Assembly (NCBI RefSeq): GCF_001187845.1
Contig: NZ_CP012160.1
Location: 2,974,501 to 3,038,500, forward strand
From: Octadecabacter temperatus
GTDB lineage: Bacteria; Pseudomonadota; Alphaproteobacteria; Rhodobacterales; Rhodobacteraceae
Direction of reading: 5' to 3'
Length of the DNA stretch: 64,000 bases
The translations under genes and the position numbers were made by a program. Position 1 is the first letter of the stretch. Every line of letters starts with the position of its first letter. This document shows, in pieces, positions 54,031 to 63,913 of the stretch. Below the pieces are notes generated by a model. The model did no database searches. It was not told the origin of the DNA and worked only from the letters and a program-made list of their open reading frames with translations.

Positions 54031-54615
54031 GTGTCAAACGCAGCAGAACATCAAGCAACGCGACGCGATTTTATTTATTACGCGACCGCCGGTGCTGGTG
54101 CAGTTATCACAGGGGCCTCGGTTTGGCCGCTTGTAAATCAAATGAACCCCTCAGCAGACGTTCTTGCGCTTGCTTCGATTCGGCAGGACGTAAGCGCCGT
54201 TGAACCTGGCATGCAGCTTACAGTGCTGTGGCAGGGTAAACCCGTGTTTATCCGCCACCGGACAGGTGCTGAAATTGCGGACGCCCAAGCGCAAGACGCT
54301 GAAGCAGCCTCTTTCATTGACGGTCTGTCCCGCAATGAAAACTTGGATGCGACGGCTGATGCATCTGACGCCAACCGCGTGATGCCATCCCCTGAAGGCG
54401 AAGCCGAAGGTGCATGGATTGTTCAAATGGGTGTCTGTACGCACCTCGGCTGCGTTCCACTTGGTGACGGCGCTGGTGACTTTGGTGGTTGGTTCTGCCC
54501 ATGTCACGGCTCACACTACGATTTGGCCGGCCGCATTCGTAAAGGCCCCGCGCCAGAGAACCTTCCGGTTCCGCCTGCGCGTTGGGTTGACGCAACAACT
54601 ATCGAACTCGGTTAA
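54031..54615 (+). CDS. petA: ubiquinol-cytochrome c reductase, Rieske iron-sulfur subunit
   Basis: 194 residues from GTG 54031. The Rieske cluster lies in CTHLGC (Cys136, His138; Cys141 disulfide) and CPCHG (Cys156, His159; Cys158 disulfide). The N-terminus ([19 protein letters not shown]) is a twin-arginine anchor. GGAG is 9 bases before this GTG; an ATG at 54022 has no spacing from the same GGAG, and the GTG start matches known Rhodobacter PetA starts (MS-x-AE...). It leads the petABC operon. Confidence 0.96.
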   Translation: MSNAAEHQATRRDFIYYATAGAGAVITGASVWPLVNQMNPSADVLALASIRQDVSAVEPGMQLTVLWQGKPVFIRHRTGAEIADAQAQDAEAASFIDGLSRNENLDATADASDANRVMPSPEGEAEGAWIVQMGVCTHLGCVPLGDGAGDFGGWFCPCHGSHYDLAGRIRKGPAPENLPVPPARWVDATTIELG

Positions 54616-54627
54616 GGAGATAGACAC

Positions 54628-55971
54628 ATGGGTGGCATTCCCCACGACCATTACGAACCGAAGTCTAACGCTGAAAAGTGGCTCGAAAGCCGCCTTCCGG
54701 TAATTGGCCTTCTCTACGGCACATTGATGATCCCCACACCAAAGAACCTGAACTGGATGTGGATCTGGGGCATCGTTTTGGCCTTCACACTTGTTTTGCA
54801 GATCGCAACGGGCGTTGTCCTTGTGATGCACTACACACCGCACGTCGACTTGGCGTTCTCATCCGTTGAACACATCATGCGTGACGTAAACGGCGGTCAT
54901 ATGATCCGCTACTTCCACATGAACGGCGCGTCGCTGTTCTTCGTAGCTGTTTACGCACACATGTTCCGTGGCCTTTACTACGGTTCATACAAAGCCCCAC
55001 GCGAAGTGACATGGATCATCGGTATGTTGATCTTCTTGCTGATGATGGCGACAGGCTTCTTGGGCTACGTTCTGCCATGGGGTCAAATGTCCTTCCACGG
55101 TACGGCTGTTATCACTGGCCTGTTCGGTGCGATCCCGTTCGTTGGTGAAAGCCTGCAGACATGGCTCTTGGGCGCTGGCGCTGTTGGCCAGCCTGCTTTG
55201 AACCGCTTTTTCTCACTGCACTACCTGCTGCCATTCGTGATTGCGGCCCTTGTGATCGTTCACATCTGGGCGTTCCACACGACAGGCAACAACAACCCAA
55301 CAGGTGTTGAGGTTCGTCGCGGGTCCAAAGAAGAAGCTGAGAAAGACACGCTTCCATTCTGGCCATACTTCGTGATCAAGGATCTGTTCGCGCTGTCCGT
55401 CATCCTGACGGTCTTCGTGGCAATCGTTGGCTTTATGCCAAACTTCCTTGGCCACCCAGACAACTACATCGAAGCCAATGCACTGGTCACACCAGCGCAC
55501 ATCGTTCCTGAATGGTACTTCTTGCCATTCTACGCGATCCTGCGGGCATTCGATAACACTGTATGGGTCGTGATCTTCGCTGAGTGGGTTAGCTTCGGCA
55601 TCATCGACGCCAAGTTCTTCGGCGTGCTGGCAATGTTCGGCGCGATCGCAGTGATGGCACTCGTGCCTTGGCTCGATACATCCTCCACACGCTCCGGTCG
55701 TTACCGTCCGATGTTCAAGTGGTGGTTCGCTATCCTATGCGTGGACTTCATCGTCTTGATGTGGGCCGGCGCTATGCCTGCTGAGGGTATCTACCCAATC
55801 ATCGCGCTGATCGGTGCGACGTACTGGTTCGCTTATTTCCTCGTAATTCTGCCGCTTCTGGGCGTTATCGAAAAGCCGATGGCACCCCCTGCGACAATCG
55901 AGGACGACTTCAACGCGCACTACGGCCAAACGGCTGCTTCGGCTGATGCCGCAGCGACCTCGGCTGAGTGA
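54628..55971 (+). CDS. petB: cytochrome b of the bc1 complex
   Basis: 447 residues, eight membrane helices. It carries haems bL and bH on His pairs in helices B and D (for example [11 protein letters not shown] and YAHMFRG, then [20 protein letters not shown]), and the Qo-site motif [15 protein letters not shown]. The long tail after helix H is typical of alphaproteobacteria. It starts 12 bases after petA with AAGGAG. It shuttles electrons from ubiquinol to cytochrome c1 and pumps protons. Confidence 0.98.
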   Translation: MGGIPHDHYEPKSNAEKWLESRLPVIGLLYGTLMIPTPKNLNWMWIWGIVLAFTLVLQIATGVVLVMHYTPHVDLAFSSVEHIMRDVNGGHMIRYFHMNGASLFFVAVYAHMFRGLYYGSYKAPREVTWIIGMLIFLLMMATGFLGYVLPWGQMSFHGTAVITGLFGAIPFVGESLQTWLLGAGAVGQPALNRFFSLHYLLPFVIAALVIVHIWAFHTTGNNNPTGVEVRRGSKEEAEKDTLPFWPYFVIKDLFALSVILTVFVAIVGFMPNFLGHPDNYIEANALVTPAHIVPEWYFLPFYAILRAFDNTVWVVIFAEWVSFGIIDAKFFGVLAMFGAIAVMALVPWLDTSSTRSGRYRPMFKWWFAILCVDFIVLMWAGAMPAEGIYPIIALIGATYWFAYFLVILPLLGVIEKPMAPPATIEDDFNAHYGQTAASADAAATSAE

Positions 55972-55981
55972 GAAAGGACCA

Positions 55982-56851
55982 ATGAACATGTTCCGCAAAC
56001 TCACCCTTACAGCAGCAGTTACCCTAGGCCTCGCCTCGGGTTCTGCGTACGCAGCCGGTTCCGAAGCCCACGTCGAGGATTTTGATTTCTCGTTTGAGGG
56101 TCCATTCGGTTCCTATGATACGAACCAACTTCAGCGTGGTCTTCAGATCTACACTGACGTTTGTTCCTCTTGTCATGGCCTGAAGTTCGTCGCGTTCCGT
56201 ACATTGCATGATGAAGGCGGGCCTCACCTGCCAGAAGATCAGATGCGTGCATATGCTGAATTCTACGAAGTGTTCGACGAAACGCTGTTTGATGGCGAAG
56301 GCGATTTCCGCACCGCCACACCAGCTGACCACTTCCCGGAAAGCCAACTCTCCACGGCTCCTGACTTGTCCTTGATGGCCAAGGCACGCGCTGGTTTCCA
56401 CGGGCCATACGGCACGGGTATCAACCAGTTGACCAAAGGCATGGGCGGCCCAGAATACATCGCTTCCTTGTTGAACGGTTACCACGAAGCACCCTCTTGT
56501 GCGCCCGAAGACTTTGACGGCCACTACAACACTGTCTTCGCATCCGGCGGCTACCCTGATGAGTGTAAAGACGAAGATGGCGCGCACATGTACCCAGGCA
56601 GCTGGATCGCAATGGCACCGCCACTCTTCGATGATCAGCTTGAGTTCAACGACGGCCACGCCGCCGATGTTGAGCACATGGCGCAGGACGTTGCTGCGTT
56701 CCTAATGTGGACTGCCGAGCCTAAGATGATGGCACGTAAGCAGGCTGGCCTGACTGGTGTGATCTTCCTGACTGTCTTGTCTGTGTTGCTGTACCTCACA
56801 AACAAACGTCTTTGGGCACCGCACAAAGCAGCGGCCAAGCGCAAAGACTAA
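55982..56851 (+). CDS. petC: cytochrome c1
   Basis: 289 residues. A signal peptide ([20 protein letters not shown]) precedes the haem motif CSSCH (Cys61, Cys64, His65). The sixth ligand Met is in [10 protein letters not shown] and a C-terminal anchor helix is [18 protein letters not shown]. The ATG at 55982 has AAAGGA before it, against an in-frame upstream ATG with none. It starts 10 bases after petB and closes the operon before a strong terminator. Confidence 0.97.
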   Translation: MNMFRKLTLTAAVTLGLASGSAYAAGSEAHVEDFDFSFEGPFGSYDTNQLQRGLQIYTDVCSSCHGLKFVAFRTLHDEGGPHLPEDQMRAYAEFYEVFDETLFDGEGDFRTATPADHFPESQLSTAPDLSLMAKARAGFHGPYGTGINQLTKGMGGPEYIASLLNGYHEAPSCAPEDFDGHYNTVFASGGYPDECKDEDGAHMYPGSWIAMAPPLFDDQLEFNDGHAADVEHMAQDVAAFLMWTAEPKMMARKQAGLTGVIFLTVLSVLLYLTNKRLWAPHKAAAKRKD

Positions 56852-56870
56852 GCGTCTAACATAATCAAAC

Positions 56871-56899
56871 AAAAGGCCCGCCAATTCGGCGGGCCTTTT
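56871..56899. terminator. bidirectional terminator between petC and thiQ
   Basis: AAAAGGCCCGCC and GGCGGGCCTTTT are perfect 12-base arms with loop AATTC, working for petC (+) and thiQ (-). Confidence 0.95.
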
Positions 56900-56904
56900 G
56901 CGTT

Positions 56905-57597
56905 CTAACCAAGGTAGTCGACAAACGCCTCAGGTGGATCATTCAAGAAGTCCTGTGTCGATATAGGTGCCCAAGCCTTGTTCGGTGAAACACCCAAAAT
57001 GGCATCCGCCACCCGCGCGGCATCGCTCGGGTCATGCGTCACCATCACAACGGTACGCCCAGCCTCTTTCGCAAGCGCCACGGACAGATCTAGCATCTCA
57101 GCCTTCAAACCGGGCCCAAGGGCGCTAAACGGTTCATCCATCAGCATCACGTCACGGTCCTGCAACAACGCCCGCGCCAGCGCTGCGCGGCTTTGTTGCC
57201 CACCTGACAAAGCGGCTGGTTTACGTTCAGACAGACCATCTAACCCAACCTGAGCCAACATATCTTCAACGCGCTGACGAACCGACGCAGTTGGGTTCAG
57301 TTTCGACCCCAAAGCCAGCGCGACGTTCTGCATAACCGTCAAATGCGGGAACAGGTTGTTGTCCTGAAACAGCATCGAAACTGGCCGCTTTGCAGGTGCC
57401 AGCTTCGTAATGTCACTACCCTTCCACAACAACGCGCCACCCGTTTGCGGAACAAAGCCGGCAATGCCACCCAACAATGTGGACTTCCCAGCACCAGACG
57501 GCCCGATGATCGCAGTGACCCGACCCGCCTCAATCTGTAAATCAGCCGCAAGCGCATATGCGCCTTGTAAAAACTCAACATCCTTACACCACAGCAT
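56905..57597 (-). CDS. thiQ: thiamine ABC transporter, ATP-binding protein
   Basis: 230 residues. Walker A GPSGAGKST is at 32-40, the signature LSGGQQSRAALARAL near 129, Walker B VMLMDEPFSALG, and the switch His in VMVTHDP. It powers uptake of thiamine and TPP with ThiP and ThiB. The ATG at 57597 gives a standard start for this family and a 14-base overlap with thiP; the longer frame adds 24 odd residues. Confidence 0.93.
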   Translation of the reverse strand: MLWCKDVEFLQGAYALAADLQIEAGRVTAIIGPSGAGKSTLLGGIAGFVPQTGGALLWKGSDITKLAPAKRPVSMLFQDNNLFPHLTVMQNVALALGSKLNPTASVRQRVEDMLAQVGLDGLSERKPAALSGGQQSRAALARALLQDRDVMLMDEPFSALGPGLKAEMLDLSVALAKEAGRTVVMVTHDPSDAARVADAILGVSPNKAWAPISTQDFLNDPPEAFVDYLG

Positions 57598-59080
57598 GCG
57601 CACGGCCTCCTTTGTCAAACACCCAGAACACGCCCAGCGATAGCACCACCAATAGCAATGCCGCACCATAAGCCGCGTCCATCTGATACCGCCCCATCAA
57701 ATCATACATCATGAGCGGCAGGGTGCCCTCACCGGGACGCGAAAACAACGTGATGACCCCAAGGTCCCCCATCGCCAACGCACCCGTCAGCCCAGCCGCG
57801 AACCCCAACGGGCGGCGTAAGCGTGGCAGGTAAACAATCCGCCACAACGCGAAACCACCAAGCCCGAGTGACTGCCCCAAACGCCCAAAATCCGCCCGCG
57901 CTGAATCCACACCGGGCCGCAATATTCGCAAGACGAAGGGCAGCGCCATCAGCACGTTCACCACCATCGTCACTGGCAGCGCCACAGATGAAGGCCGCAC
58001 AAAAGGTTGCACGATTAGGAACAGGCCCGTGCCCAGCACCAAACCAGACACCGATATGCCCAGCAACGACGCCGCCTCACCTGCCTTGGTTGCCAGTGGC
58101 AGCGCCAGTGCCATCGTCAAAACAACCGCCCCTAGCGCGATCATCAATGACCTCAACGCTGCGCCCCAAATACTGCTTGGCAAATCTGGCAGTCCCGCAA
58201 GCCCCGCAATCGCGACCGCCATAAGTGGTGCCAACAAAAACAGCGCCGCCAACACAATGAAAACCGCATCCAATGCCTTTGATCCATCCCAGCGTTGTAC
58301 GACGCGGTCAAAGCCCGCCCCCAGCATATCACCGCGTGACAACAGCAACGCCAAGCCGCCTGCGCATAGCCCCAAACACAACTGAACCACCGCCAATGAC
58401 GCAGCTTTGCTGAGGTCGAAGTCGAATTTGAATGCTTGATAGATCGCAAGCTCGACCGTCGTAGCACGCGGTCCTCCACCCAGCGTCAACGCGACGGCAA
58501 ACGACCCCAAACAGATCACAAAGATCACAGCGAACGCACCGGGCACAACGCGCCGTAACATTGGCCATTCCAACAGCCAGAACACGGGCGCACCAAGTGA
58601 TGCTGCCACGCGAAATCGCTCGGAAGGGACAGAAAGCCACCCTTGAAGGATCAGTCGCACCGCCAGTGGGAGATTGAAAAACACATGGGCAAGGATCACG
58701 CCCTGCGCGCCGTAAATGTCTAACTTTGGCAGGCCCAGTGGCCCCAACAAGAGGTTCACAAACCCTTTGCCGCCAAACACCGCCAATAACCCAAGGATCG
58801 CGACGATCACTGGGAGGATAAACGGTGCACCCATCACCGAGATCAACGCAGATCGCCCCCAGAACGCACGACGCGCCAATGCGCGGGCAACAGGGATCGC
58901 CAGAACGACGCTAATAAAGGCGGACCAAAATGCCTGCCAGATCGTAAATTTTAGGGCTGATATGTCAGCCGCAGACAGGGCGGTGAATCCACCGCCCCGC
59001 CACAACACCGCCGTTACGGGACCAATTATAAGCCCCGCAACGACAAGCGCTGCAATTATTGGGAAAGTGCGCTGCGCCAT
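57584..59080 (-). CDS. thiP: thiamine ABC transporter, permease
   Basis: 498 residues with about twelve membrane helices, i.e. two fused permease halves, as ThiP has. EAA-loop regions occur twice, as AASLGAPVFWLLEWPMLRRVVPGA and FGRLGQSLGLGGFALWRIVYLPRL, where each touches ThiQ. It sits between thiB (25-base overlap) and thiQ (14-base overlap). Confidence 0.93.
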   Translation of the reverse strand: MAQRTFPIIAALVVAGLIIGPVTAVLWRGGGFTALSAADISALKFTIWQAFWSAFISVVLAIPVARALARRAFWGRSALISVMGAPFILPVIVAILGLLAVFGGKGFVNLLLGPLGLPKLDIYGAQGVILAHVFFNLPLAVRLILQGWLSVPSERFRVAASLGAPVFWLLEWPMLRRVVPGAFAVIFVICLGSFAVALTLGGGPRATTVELAIYQAFKFDFDLSKAASLAVVQLCLGLCAGGLALLLSRGDMLGAGFDRVVQRWDGSKALDAVFIVLAALFLLAPLMAVAIAGLAGLPDLPSSIWGAALRSLMIALGAVVLTMALALPLATKAGEAASLLGISVSGLVLGTGLFLIVQPFVRPSSVALPVTMVVNVLMALPFVLRILRPGVDSARADFGRLGQSLGLGGFALWRIVYLPRLRRPLGFAAGLTGALAMGDLGVITLFSRPGEGTLPLMMYDLMGRYQMDAAYGAALLLVVLSLGVFWVFDKGGRAHAVV

Positions 59081-60036
59081 GCTTCAATCGCTGGCTCACG
59101 AAGTGCCGCAGCTTCATCTTCTGTGTAAAACAGAACAGTCTCTGGCATTGGCAATTCTTGGAAACCCTCCGGCCACTTGTCCTCAGTCAACGCAGCTGGG
59201 AAAGACCAGTTGGTTGTCGGGATCATCGTTTGGAACTCTTCCGTAAGGATGAACGCCATAAACTGGTCCGCCAATTCAGGGTTGTCTGTTCCCGAAAGTT
59301 TCGCTGCAAGCTCAACCATGAAATAGTGGCCTTCATCGAAGATCGCCGCTGACTTCGTCAGGTCTTCTTCAGCGATGATGTGGTAAGCTGGGGATGTTGT
59401 GTAAGACAGCACCACATCTGCTTCACCATCGGTAAACAAACCATAGCTTTCGGACCAACCCTGCGTGACCGTTACGATTTTTGGTGCAAGACGCGCCCAT
59501 GCAGCCTCGGCTTCGTCGCCATAAACAGCATTCACCCAAAGAACCAAAGCAAGACCTGAGATCGATGAACGCGGGTCTTGGATGACCACACGCACATCGT
59601 CAGGCGCGTTCAGCAGGGCTTCGAATGAATCAAACCCGTCTAGCTTCGTGTTGTCATAAATGAACGCCGTGTGGCCGTAGTTAAACGGCAAGAACGTGTC
59701 GTCGTTCCACTCAAGCGGAAGCGTCAGCGGCGACAGGTCCAAACCGTGTGGTGCGAACAATCCGCTGTCACGGGCACGCTTGGTGATGTCTGAATTGAAC
59801 CCGATGGCAACATCAGCCTCGGTTCCTTCGCCTTCCAACAACAAACGCGGCAATAGATCGCCCGTTTGGTACTGCAAATCGCAGTCGCACTGCGCTTCGA
59901 ACGCTTCTTCAATGCTAGGGCCTGGGCCCCATTCGGATCCGAAATAATCGGGGGCATAAACTGTCAGAACATTCGTTTCCGCAGCAGCAACGCTGGCAAA
60001 CATCAGTCCTGCGACAGTGAGTAGGGTCTTTTTCAT
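59056..60036 (-). CDS. thiB: thiamine ABC transporter, periplasmic binding protein
   Basis: 326 residues. A signal peptide (MKKTLLTVAGLMFASVAAA) precedes ETNVLTVYAPDYFGSEWGPGP. The family phrase ADVAIGFNSDITKRARDSGLF and late SFPAALTEDKWPEGFQELPMP match ThiB/TbpA. GAGGAAGA lies just before the ATG at 60036. It is first in thiBPQ, downstream of a TPP riboswitch. Confidence 0.94.
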   Translation of the reverse strand: MKKTLLTVAGLMFASVAAAETNVLTVYAPDYFGSEWGPGPSIEEAFEAQCDCDLQYQTGDLLPRLLLEGEGTEADVAIGFNSDITKRARDSGLFAPHGLDLSPLTLPLEWNDDTFLPFNYGHTAFIYDNTKLDGFDSFEALLNAPDDVRVVIQDPRSSISGLALVLWVNAVYGDEAEAAWARLAPKIVTVTQGWSESYGLFTDGEADVVLSYTTSPAYHIIAEEDLTKSAAIFDEGHYFMVELAAKLSGTDNPELADQFMAFILTEEFQTMIPTTNWSFPAALTEDKWPEGFQELPMPETVLFYTEDEAAALREPAIEAWRSALSQ

Positions 60037-60094
60037 CTTTCTTCCTCTCATTGCGCCGAACGGAGAAAGGGGGGCGGTCTTAACTTAGCCCGTT

Positions 60095-60180
60095 ACCTTC
60101 CCTCCGCCGGTCTTAACCGGTTCAGGTTCTACGGGTCCGCCATGTGGCATCTCAGCTTCATTCGAAGCCCCCCGAGGTAC
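60095..60180 (-). promoter_or_regulatory. TPP (THI-element) riboswitch controlling thiBPQ
   Basis: Read on the minus strand: GTACCTCGGGGGGC, then CTGAGATGCC, ACCCGTAGAACCTGAACCGG, and GGCGGAGGGAAGG. These are the conserved CUGAGA and ACCC...GAACCUGA...GGAGGGA blocks of the TPP aptamer. It ends about 60 bases before the thiB ATG and should lower thiBPQ expression when TPP is plentiful. In the expression platform (60061-60094) no clear T run is seen, so control may be at the ribosome site. Confidence 0.93.
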
Positions 60181-60258
60181 GCAAAGACCTAGTGCGTGCC
60201 CTCAGACTTGGCAAGGGGCCGCAGCAACGCTAGACCAAGCCCCAACAAGGAGCCATTC

Positions 60259-61362
60259 ATGTCGTTCAACAGCTACGGTCATCTTTTCCGCGTCACCACT
60301 TGGGGCGAAAGCCACGGACCCGCCTTGGGTGCAACTGTTGACGGCTGCCCTCCCGGTGTTCCGTTGACGGCTCCGATGATCCAACAATGGCTCGATAAGC
60401 GTCGCCCGGGTCAGAATAAAATGACCACACAGCGCAACGAGCCTGATGCGGTCAAAATCCTGTCCGGCGTCTATGAAGACAAAACCACAGGCACGCCTAT
60501 CCAATTGATGATCGAAAACACCGATCAACGATCCAAGGACTACGGCGACATCCTGAACACCTTCCGCCCCGGTCATGCGGATATTACGTACCACCAAAAA
60601 TACGGTCTTCGTGACCCACGTGGTGGCGGCCGCAGTTCAGCGCGTGAAACCGCGTCCCGTGTTGCAGCGGGTGGCGTGGCACGTGAAGCCATCAAAGCGC
60701 TGGCCCCGAACGTCGAGATCAAAGGCTACATGGTTCAGATGGGCGAAAAGCACATCGAACGTTCACGCTTTGATTGGGACGCGATTGAAGGCAACGATTT
60801 TTGGTGCCCCGATGCTGGCGTCGTGGACGAGTGGACTGATTACATCAACTGGCTTCGCAAGGACGATCACAACTCGGTTGGCGCAATGATCGAAGTCGTG
60901 GCACGAAATGTTCCTGCCGGTATCGGCGCGCCGGTTTACGGCAAGTTAGACACTGATTTGTCCGCCGCAATGATGTCTATCAATGCTGTCAAAGGCGTCG
61001 AGATCGGCGAAGGTATGGCCGCTGCGGCCTTGACAGGTCGTGCAAACGCGGACGAGATTTTCATGGGTCCGAACGGTCCTGAATATTCAAGCAACCATGC
61101 TGGCGGCATCCTTGGCGGTATTTCCACGGGCCAAGACATTGTGGTGCGTTTCGCTGTGAAACCAACGTCCAGCATCCTCAGCCCGCGCGCATCAATCCGT
61201 ATGGATGGCACCCCAACGGAAGTCGTCACCAAGGGCCGTCATGACCCCTGTGTTGGCATCCGTGCAGTTCCCGTGGGTGAAGCAATGATGGCCGCTGTTA
61301 TCCTCGATCACATTTTGCTGGACCGAGGACAGACAGGCGGCACGCGCGGCCAGATCGGTTAA
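60259..61362 (+). CDS. aroC: chorismate synthase
   Basis: 367 residues. It makes chorismate from EPSP using reduced FMN. Signatures: [18 protein letters not shown] near the start, [27 protein letters not shown], and late [27 protein letters not shown] lies 6 bases before the ATG at 60259; the frame runs 21 codons further upstream, through weak sequence. It converges with the thioredoxin-like gene (4-base overlap). Confidence 0.97.
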   Translation: MSFNSYGHLFRVTTWGESHGPALGATVDGCPPGVPLTAPMIQQWLDKRRPGQNKMTTQRNEPDAVKILSGVYEDKTTGTPIQLMIENTDQRSKDYGDILNTFRPGHADITYHQKYGLRDPRGGGRSSARETASRVAAGGVAREAIKALAPNVEIKGYMVQMGEKHIERSRFDWDAIEGNDFWCPDAGVVDEWTDYINWLRKDDHNSVGAMIEVVARNVPAGIGAPVYGKLDTDLSAAMMSINAVKGVEIGEGMAAAALTGRANADEIFMGPNGPEYSSNHAGGILGGISTGQDIVVRFAVKPTSSILSPRASIRMDGTPTEVVTKGRHDPCVGIRAVPVGEAMMAAVILDHILLDRGQTGGTRGQIG

Positions 61363-61769
61363 GCTGTCGCTGCGTTCAGGGCTATGTCCATAAGCTCTTG
61401 AATATCGGCCGGAGATGTACGTGCGACGATGCGTCCAAGCTCGTCCTCACCCTTCAAAACAACCAACGTGGAACGACGCGGGATATTCAGTTCACGAACC
61501 AGACGCGAGCGCCCGAATTCGTCCCAATCAACGTCGATGAACGTGATAGCTTCTTCGTAAGAGCTGCTTTCAGCTTTGATGTTGTTGATGACACGTTCCT
61601 GCGCGCGGCACGTTGTGCACCACGACGCCTTAAAGTCGAGGAATACAGTTTCGCCAGCAGCCAATCGTTCCCGAACCAAGCCTTCTCTGTACGCCAGTCC
61701 TTTGGCTTGAGCTGCGAACGGGATCAGTGTTGTCGCGCCAGCGGCGATCAAGAATTCTCTACGTTTCAT
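61359..61769 (-). CDS. exported thioredoxin-family protein
   Basis: 136 residues. The leader [22 protein letters not shown] fits a Tat signal (RREFL), so it acts in the periplasm. The thioredoxin fold has FKASWCTTC (Cys51-Cys54) and ends [22 protein letters not shown]. The CxxC dipeptide TT is unlike thioredoxin's GP, as seen in DsbD-gamma-like proteins. It follows ccdA by 13 bases and most likely receives electrons from it. The start at ATG 61769 is chosen for the leader. Confidence 0.87.
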   Translation of the reverse strand: MKRREFLIAAGATTLIPFAAQAKGLAYREGLVRERLAAGETVFLDFKASWCTTCRAQERVINNIKAESSSYEEAITFIDVDWDEFGRSRLVRELNIPRRSTLVVLKGEDELGRIVARTSPADIQELMDIALNAATA

Positions 61770-61782
61770 TTCGTATTCCTTT

Positions 61783-62496
61783 CTAAAAGCGGACCGACAG
61801 GTCCTGTAACCAGTATGGAAGATTGTCCAAAAGCCAGATTTCGGCATATTTGTGCAGCCCAAAGGCAAGCACGAGGCCGGTGAGGATGAACAAGACACCC
61901 ATCGCGGGTCGGGCTTTCGCAGCAGTAGTACGCAGCCAGTCACGGCGATTGCGTATCGCCGCCTGCGCGCCGTAGGCCAGCAACAAGATGATGGTAGAGA
62001 TTCCAAGCGCGAAGAACAGCATGATCAGTGTCGCCCAACCAAGGCTTTCACCCGTAGACGCTAACGCAATTGCACCGCCAAGTGTGGGGCCAACACATGG
62101 CACCCAAACAGCACCAAGCAACATCCCCCCAAAGAACTGACCGCGCAAACCGCTGCGGTCCAGATCATCAAGTTGTTCATCTGCGGCTGTCGCCATACCG
62201 CCAGTGGCTGAAGCGAACTTGTCCGCAAAACGTGGGACCAGCATCATGACGCCAAAGGCAATCATCAACAGCGCCCCGACAAAGGCGACCATATCGGTAT
62301 CAATGCCCAGAACGCGGCCGAAGGCTGCAATGCCGACACCTAGCAGCACAAACGAAAGGCTAAGCCCAGCACACAGCGCGATGGGGCCAGCGCGGCTTAC
62401 TTGCAGCGCACTTGCCAAAACAATCGGCAAGATCGGCAGAACACATGGGTTTATTAGTGTGAGCAACCCAGCGACATATGCGAATATCAATTCCAT
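61783..62496 (-). CDS. ccdA: CcdA/DsbD-type transmembrane electron carrier
   Basis: 237 residues with six membrane helices. The paired cysteines are in NPCVLPILP and PCVGPTLG, which carry electrons from cytoplasmic thioredoxin across the membrane. The short form without periplasmic domains is CcdA. It pairs with the exported thioredoxin-like gene downstream, so together they reduce periplasmic disulfides or help cytochrome c maturation. Confidence 0.92.
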   Translation of the reverse strand: MELIFAYVAGLLTLINPCVLPILPIVLASALQVSRAGPIALCAGLSLSFVLLGVGIAAFGRVLGIDTDMVAFVGALLMIAFGVMMLVPRFADKFASATGGMATAADEQLDDLDRSGLRGQFFGGMLLGAVWVPCVGPTLGGAIALASTGESLGWATLIMLFFALGISTIILLLAYGAQAAIRNRRDWLRTTAAKARPAMGVLFILTGLVLAFGLHKYAEIWLLDNLPYWLQDLSVRF

Positions 62497-62534
62497 TGCG
62501 GCAATCTATGCCGCGCAGGTTCGCCGCTGTCACT

Positions 62535-63419
62535 TCACAAGGACGTTGGCTTTTGTTTCGACATTTGAACGGCCAAAATACCAACCGTGATAATCAACAC
62601 CCCGATGATATCCATCGATCCCATCTTTTCCCCTAAAAGAACGGCGGCAATCAGCACGCCGAAGAAGGGGGTAAGAAAGTGAAAAACCGCGGCAGGTGTC
62701 GCTCCGATGCGATCCACCAACAGAAACCAGACCAACGTCGCAAGCAGGCCAGGTACGATCACAGTATAGCTGAACGCGACTGCAAGTTGCCAATTCCACG
62801 TGACGTCGAACGTCTCAAACGCCAAGGCAGGGCCCCATAAGATCGCGCTGCCGACAAACATCTGCAATGACACCACCATCAAGAAATTGCCGCCCGAGGA
62901 CGCACCGCGCACCGCGAGCGTTGCGACCGTCAGTGAAACGACGCTAATCGCACAAAGGGCAATTCCATACAGGTCCACATCCCCTTGCAGCCGTGCGCCC
63001 ATAATCAAGACCACACCGACCACACCCGCCAACAAGCCAATCACACCCAATGGCCTAATCTTCTCACCGAAAACGGCCCAGCTCGCGAAGGCTGCAAGCA
63101 GAGGCATCGTTGACGCGATAATTGCCGCAAGAGAGGCTTCAATGGTCTGCATCGCGATGAAATTTAGACCCAAATACAGCCCATTTTGCGTGATGCCGAA
63201 AACGACTACAGCAATCCATTGCTTGCGCGTTAAGCGCCAGTTTTGACCGATCGCAAGGGCAATCAATATGCCGATGATACCCGATACCAAGAACCTTAGC
63301 GCGAGCGCATGTAACGGCGGCGCGTACTGCACGATCACCCGCGCAGAGGTGAACGCCGACGCCCACATAATGCCGAATGCGACGCCCATTAGGATGGCTT
63401 TGGTATCAATACTTTTCAT
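62535..63419 (-). CDS. EamA/DMT-family transporter (second)
   Basis: 294 residues, about ten membrane helices with the EamA duplicate pattern. Marked features are GIMWASAFTSARVIVQYAPPLHALALRF and the second-half AVFHFLTPFFGVLIAAVLLGEKM. A metabolite exporter of unknown substrate, not close to the EamA gene at 11154-11999. It lies upstream of ccdA (38-base gap) on the same strand. Confidence 0.88.
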   Translation of the reverse strand: MKSIDTKAILMGVAFGIMWASAFTSARVIVQYAPPLHALALRFLVSGIIGILIALAIGQNWRLTRKQWIAVVVFGITQNGLYLGLNFIAMQTIEASLAAIIASTMPLLAAFASWAVFGEKIRPLGVIGLLAGVVGVVLIMGARLQGDVDLYGIALCAISVVSLTVATLAVRGASSGGNFLMVVSLQMFVGSAILWGPALAFETFDVTWNWQLAVAFSYTVIVPGLLATLVWFLLVDRIGATPAAVFHFLTPFFGVLIAAVLLGEKMGSMDIIGVLIITVGILAVQMSKQKPTSL

Positions 63420-63432
63420 GAGTACCTCAAAC

Positions 63433-63462
63433 GAAAAAGGGCCGCCGAAGCCGGCGACCCTT
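63433..63462 (-). terminator. intrinsic terminator of the HU gene
   Basis: On the minus strand AAGGGTCGCCG and CGGCGGCCCTT form an 11-bp stem (one G-T pair, loop GCTT), followed by TTT. It separates HU from the EamA gene. Confidence 0.85.
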
Positions 63463-63483
63463 AACTAGAAAAGCGGATCAGCC

Positions 63484-63774
63484 TTAGCCGTTCACGCTGT
63501 CCTTGAGTGCTTTCGCGATTGTCATTTTGACAACCTTGTCTGCGTCTTTTTTGATCTGCTCGCCAGTTGCTGGGTTGCGAACCATACGCTCAGGACGCTC
63601 ACGGCAATAAATTTTGCCAACTCCTGGAAGCGTAACAGCGCCACCGCCGGAAACTTCGCGTGTGATCAGGCCAACAATCGCGTCCAGTGCTGCGGAAGCG
63701 GATTTCTTGTCTGTACCCATGTCCTCAGCAAGTGTTGCAACCAGCTGTGTCTTTGTCATTGGTTTCGTAGCCAT
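63484..63774 (-). CDS. HU-family DNA-binding protein
   Basis: 96 residues. HU is a histone-like dimer that bends DNA. MTKTQLVATLAEDMGTDKKSASAALDAIV is the N-terminal helix pair, GVGKIYCRERPERMVRNPATGEQI the arm, with DADKVVKMTIAKALKD closing. RNPATG is the standard arm motif. The ATG at 63774 has GAGGAG at 7 bases; another in-frame ATG at 63780 sits too close. A Cys in the arm start (KIYCRER) is unusual. Confidence 0.92.
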   Translation of the reverse strand: MATKPMTKTQLVATLAEDMGTDKKSASAALDAIVGLITREVSGGGAVTLPGVGKIYCRERPERMVRNPATGEQIKKDADKVVKMTIAKALKDSVNG

Positions 63775-63913
63775 CTTCATTCTCCTCGTTCTGCCCATTT
63801 ATTGAGCTTCTTACTCAGTCATTAAACTGTATGTGGCTATGTTCCACAACGAATAGTGGCACATTACAAGTGTAAAACTGCATATTGTGTGGAAATACGC
63901 GAATAATCCCCGA

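Noticed and set aside
60052-60094. A terminator in the thiB leader
   Set aside because: The GC-rich segment has no T run after it on the minus strand, so I list only the aptamer.
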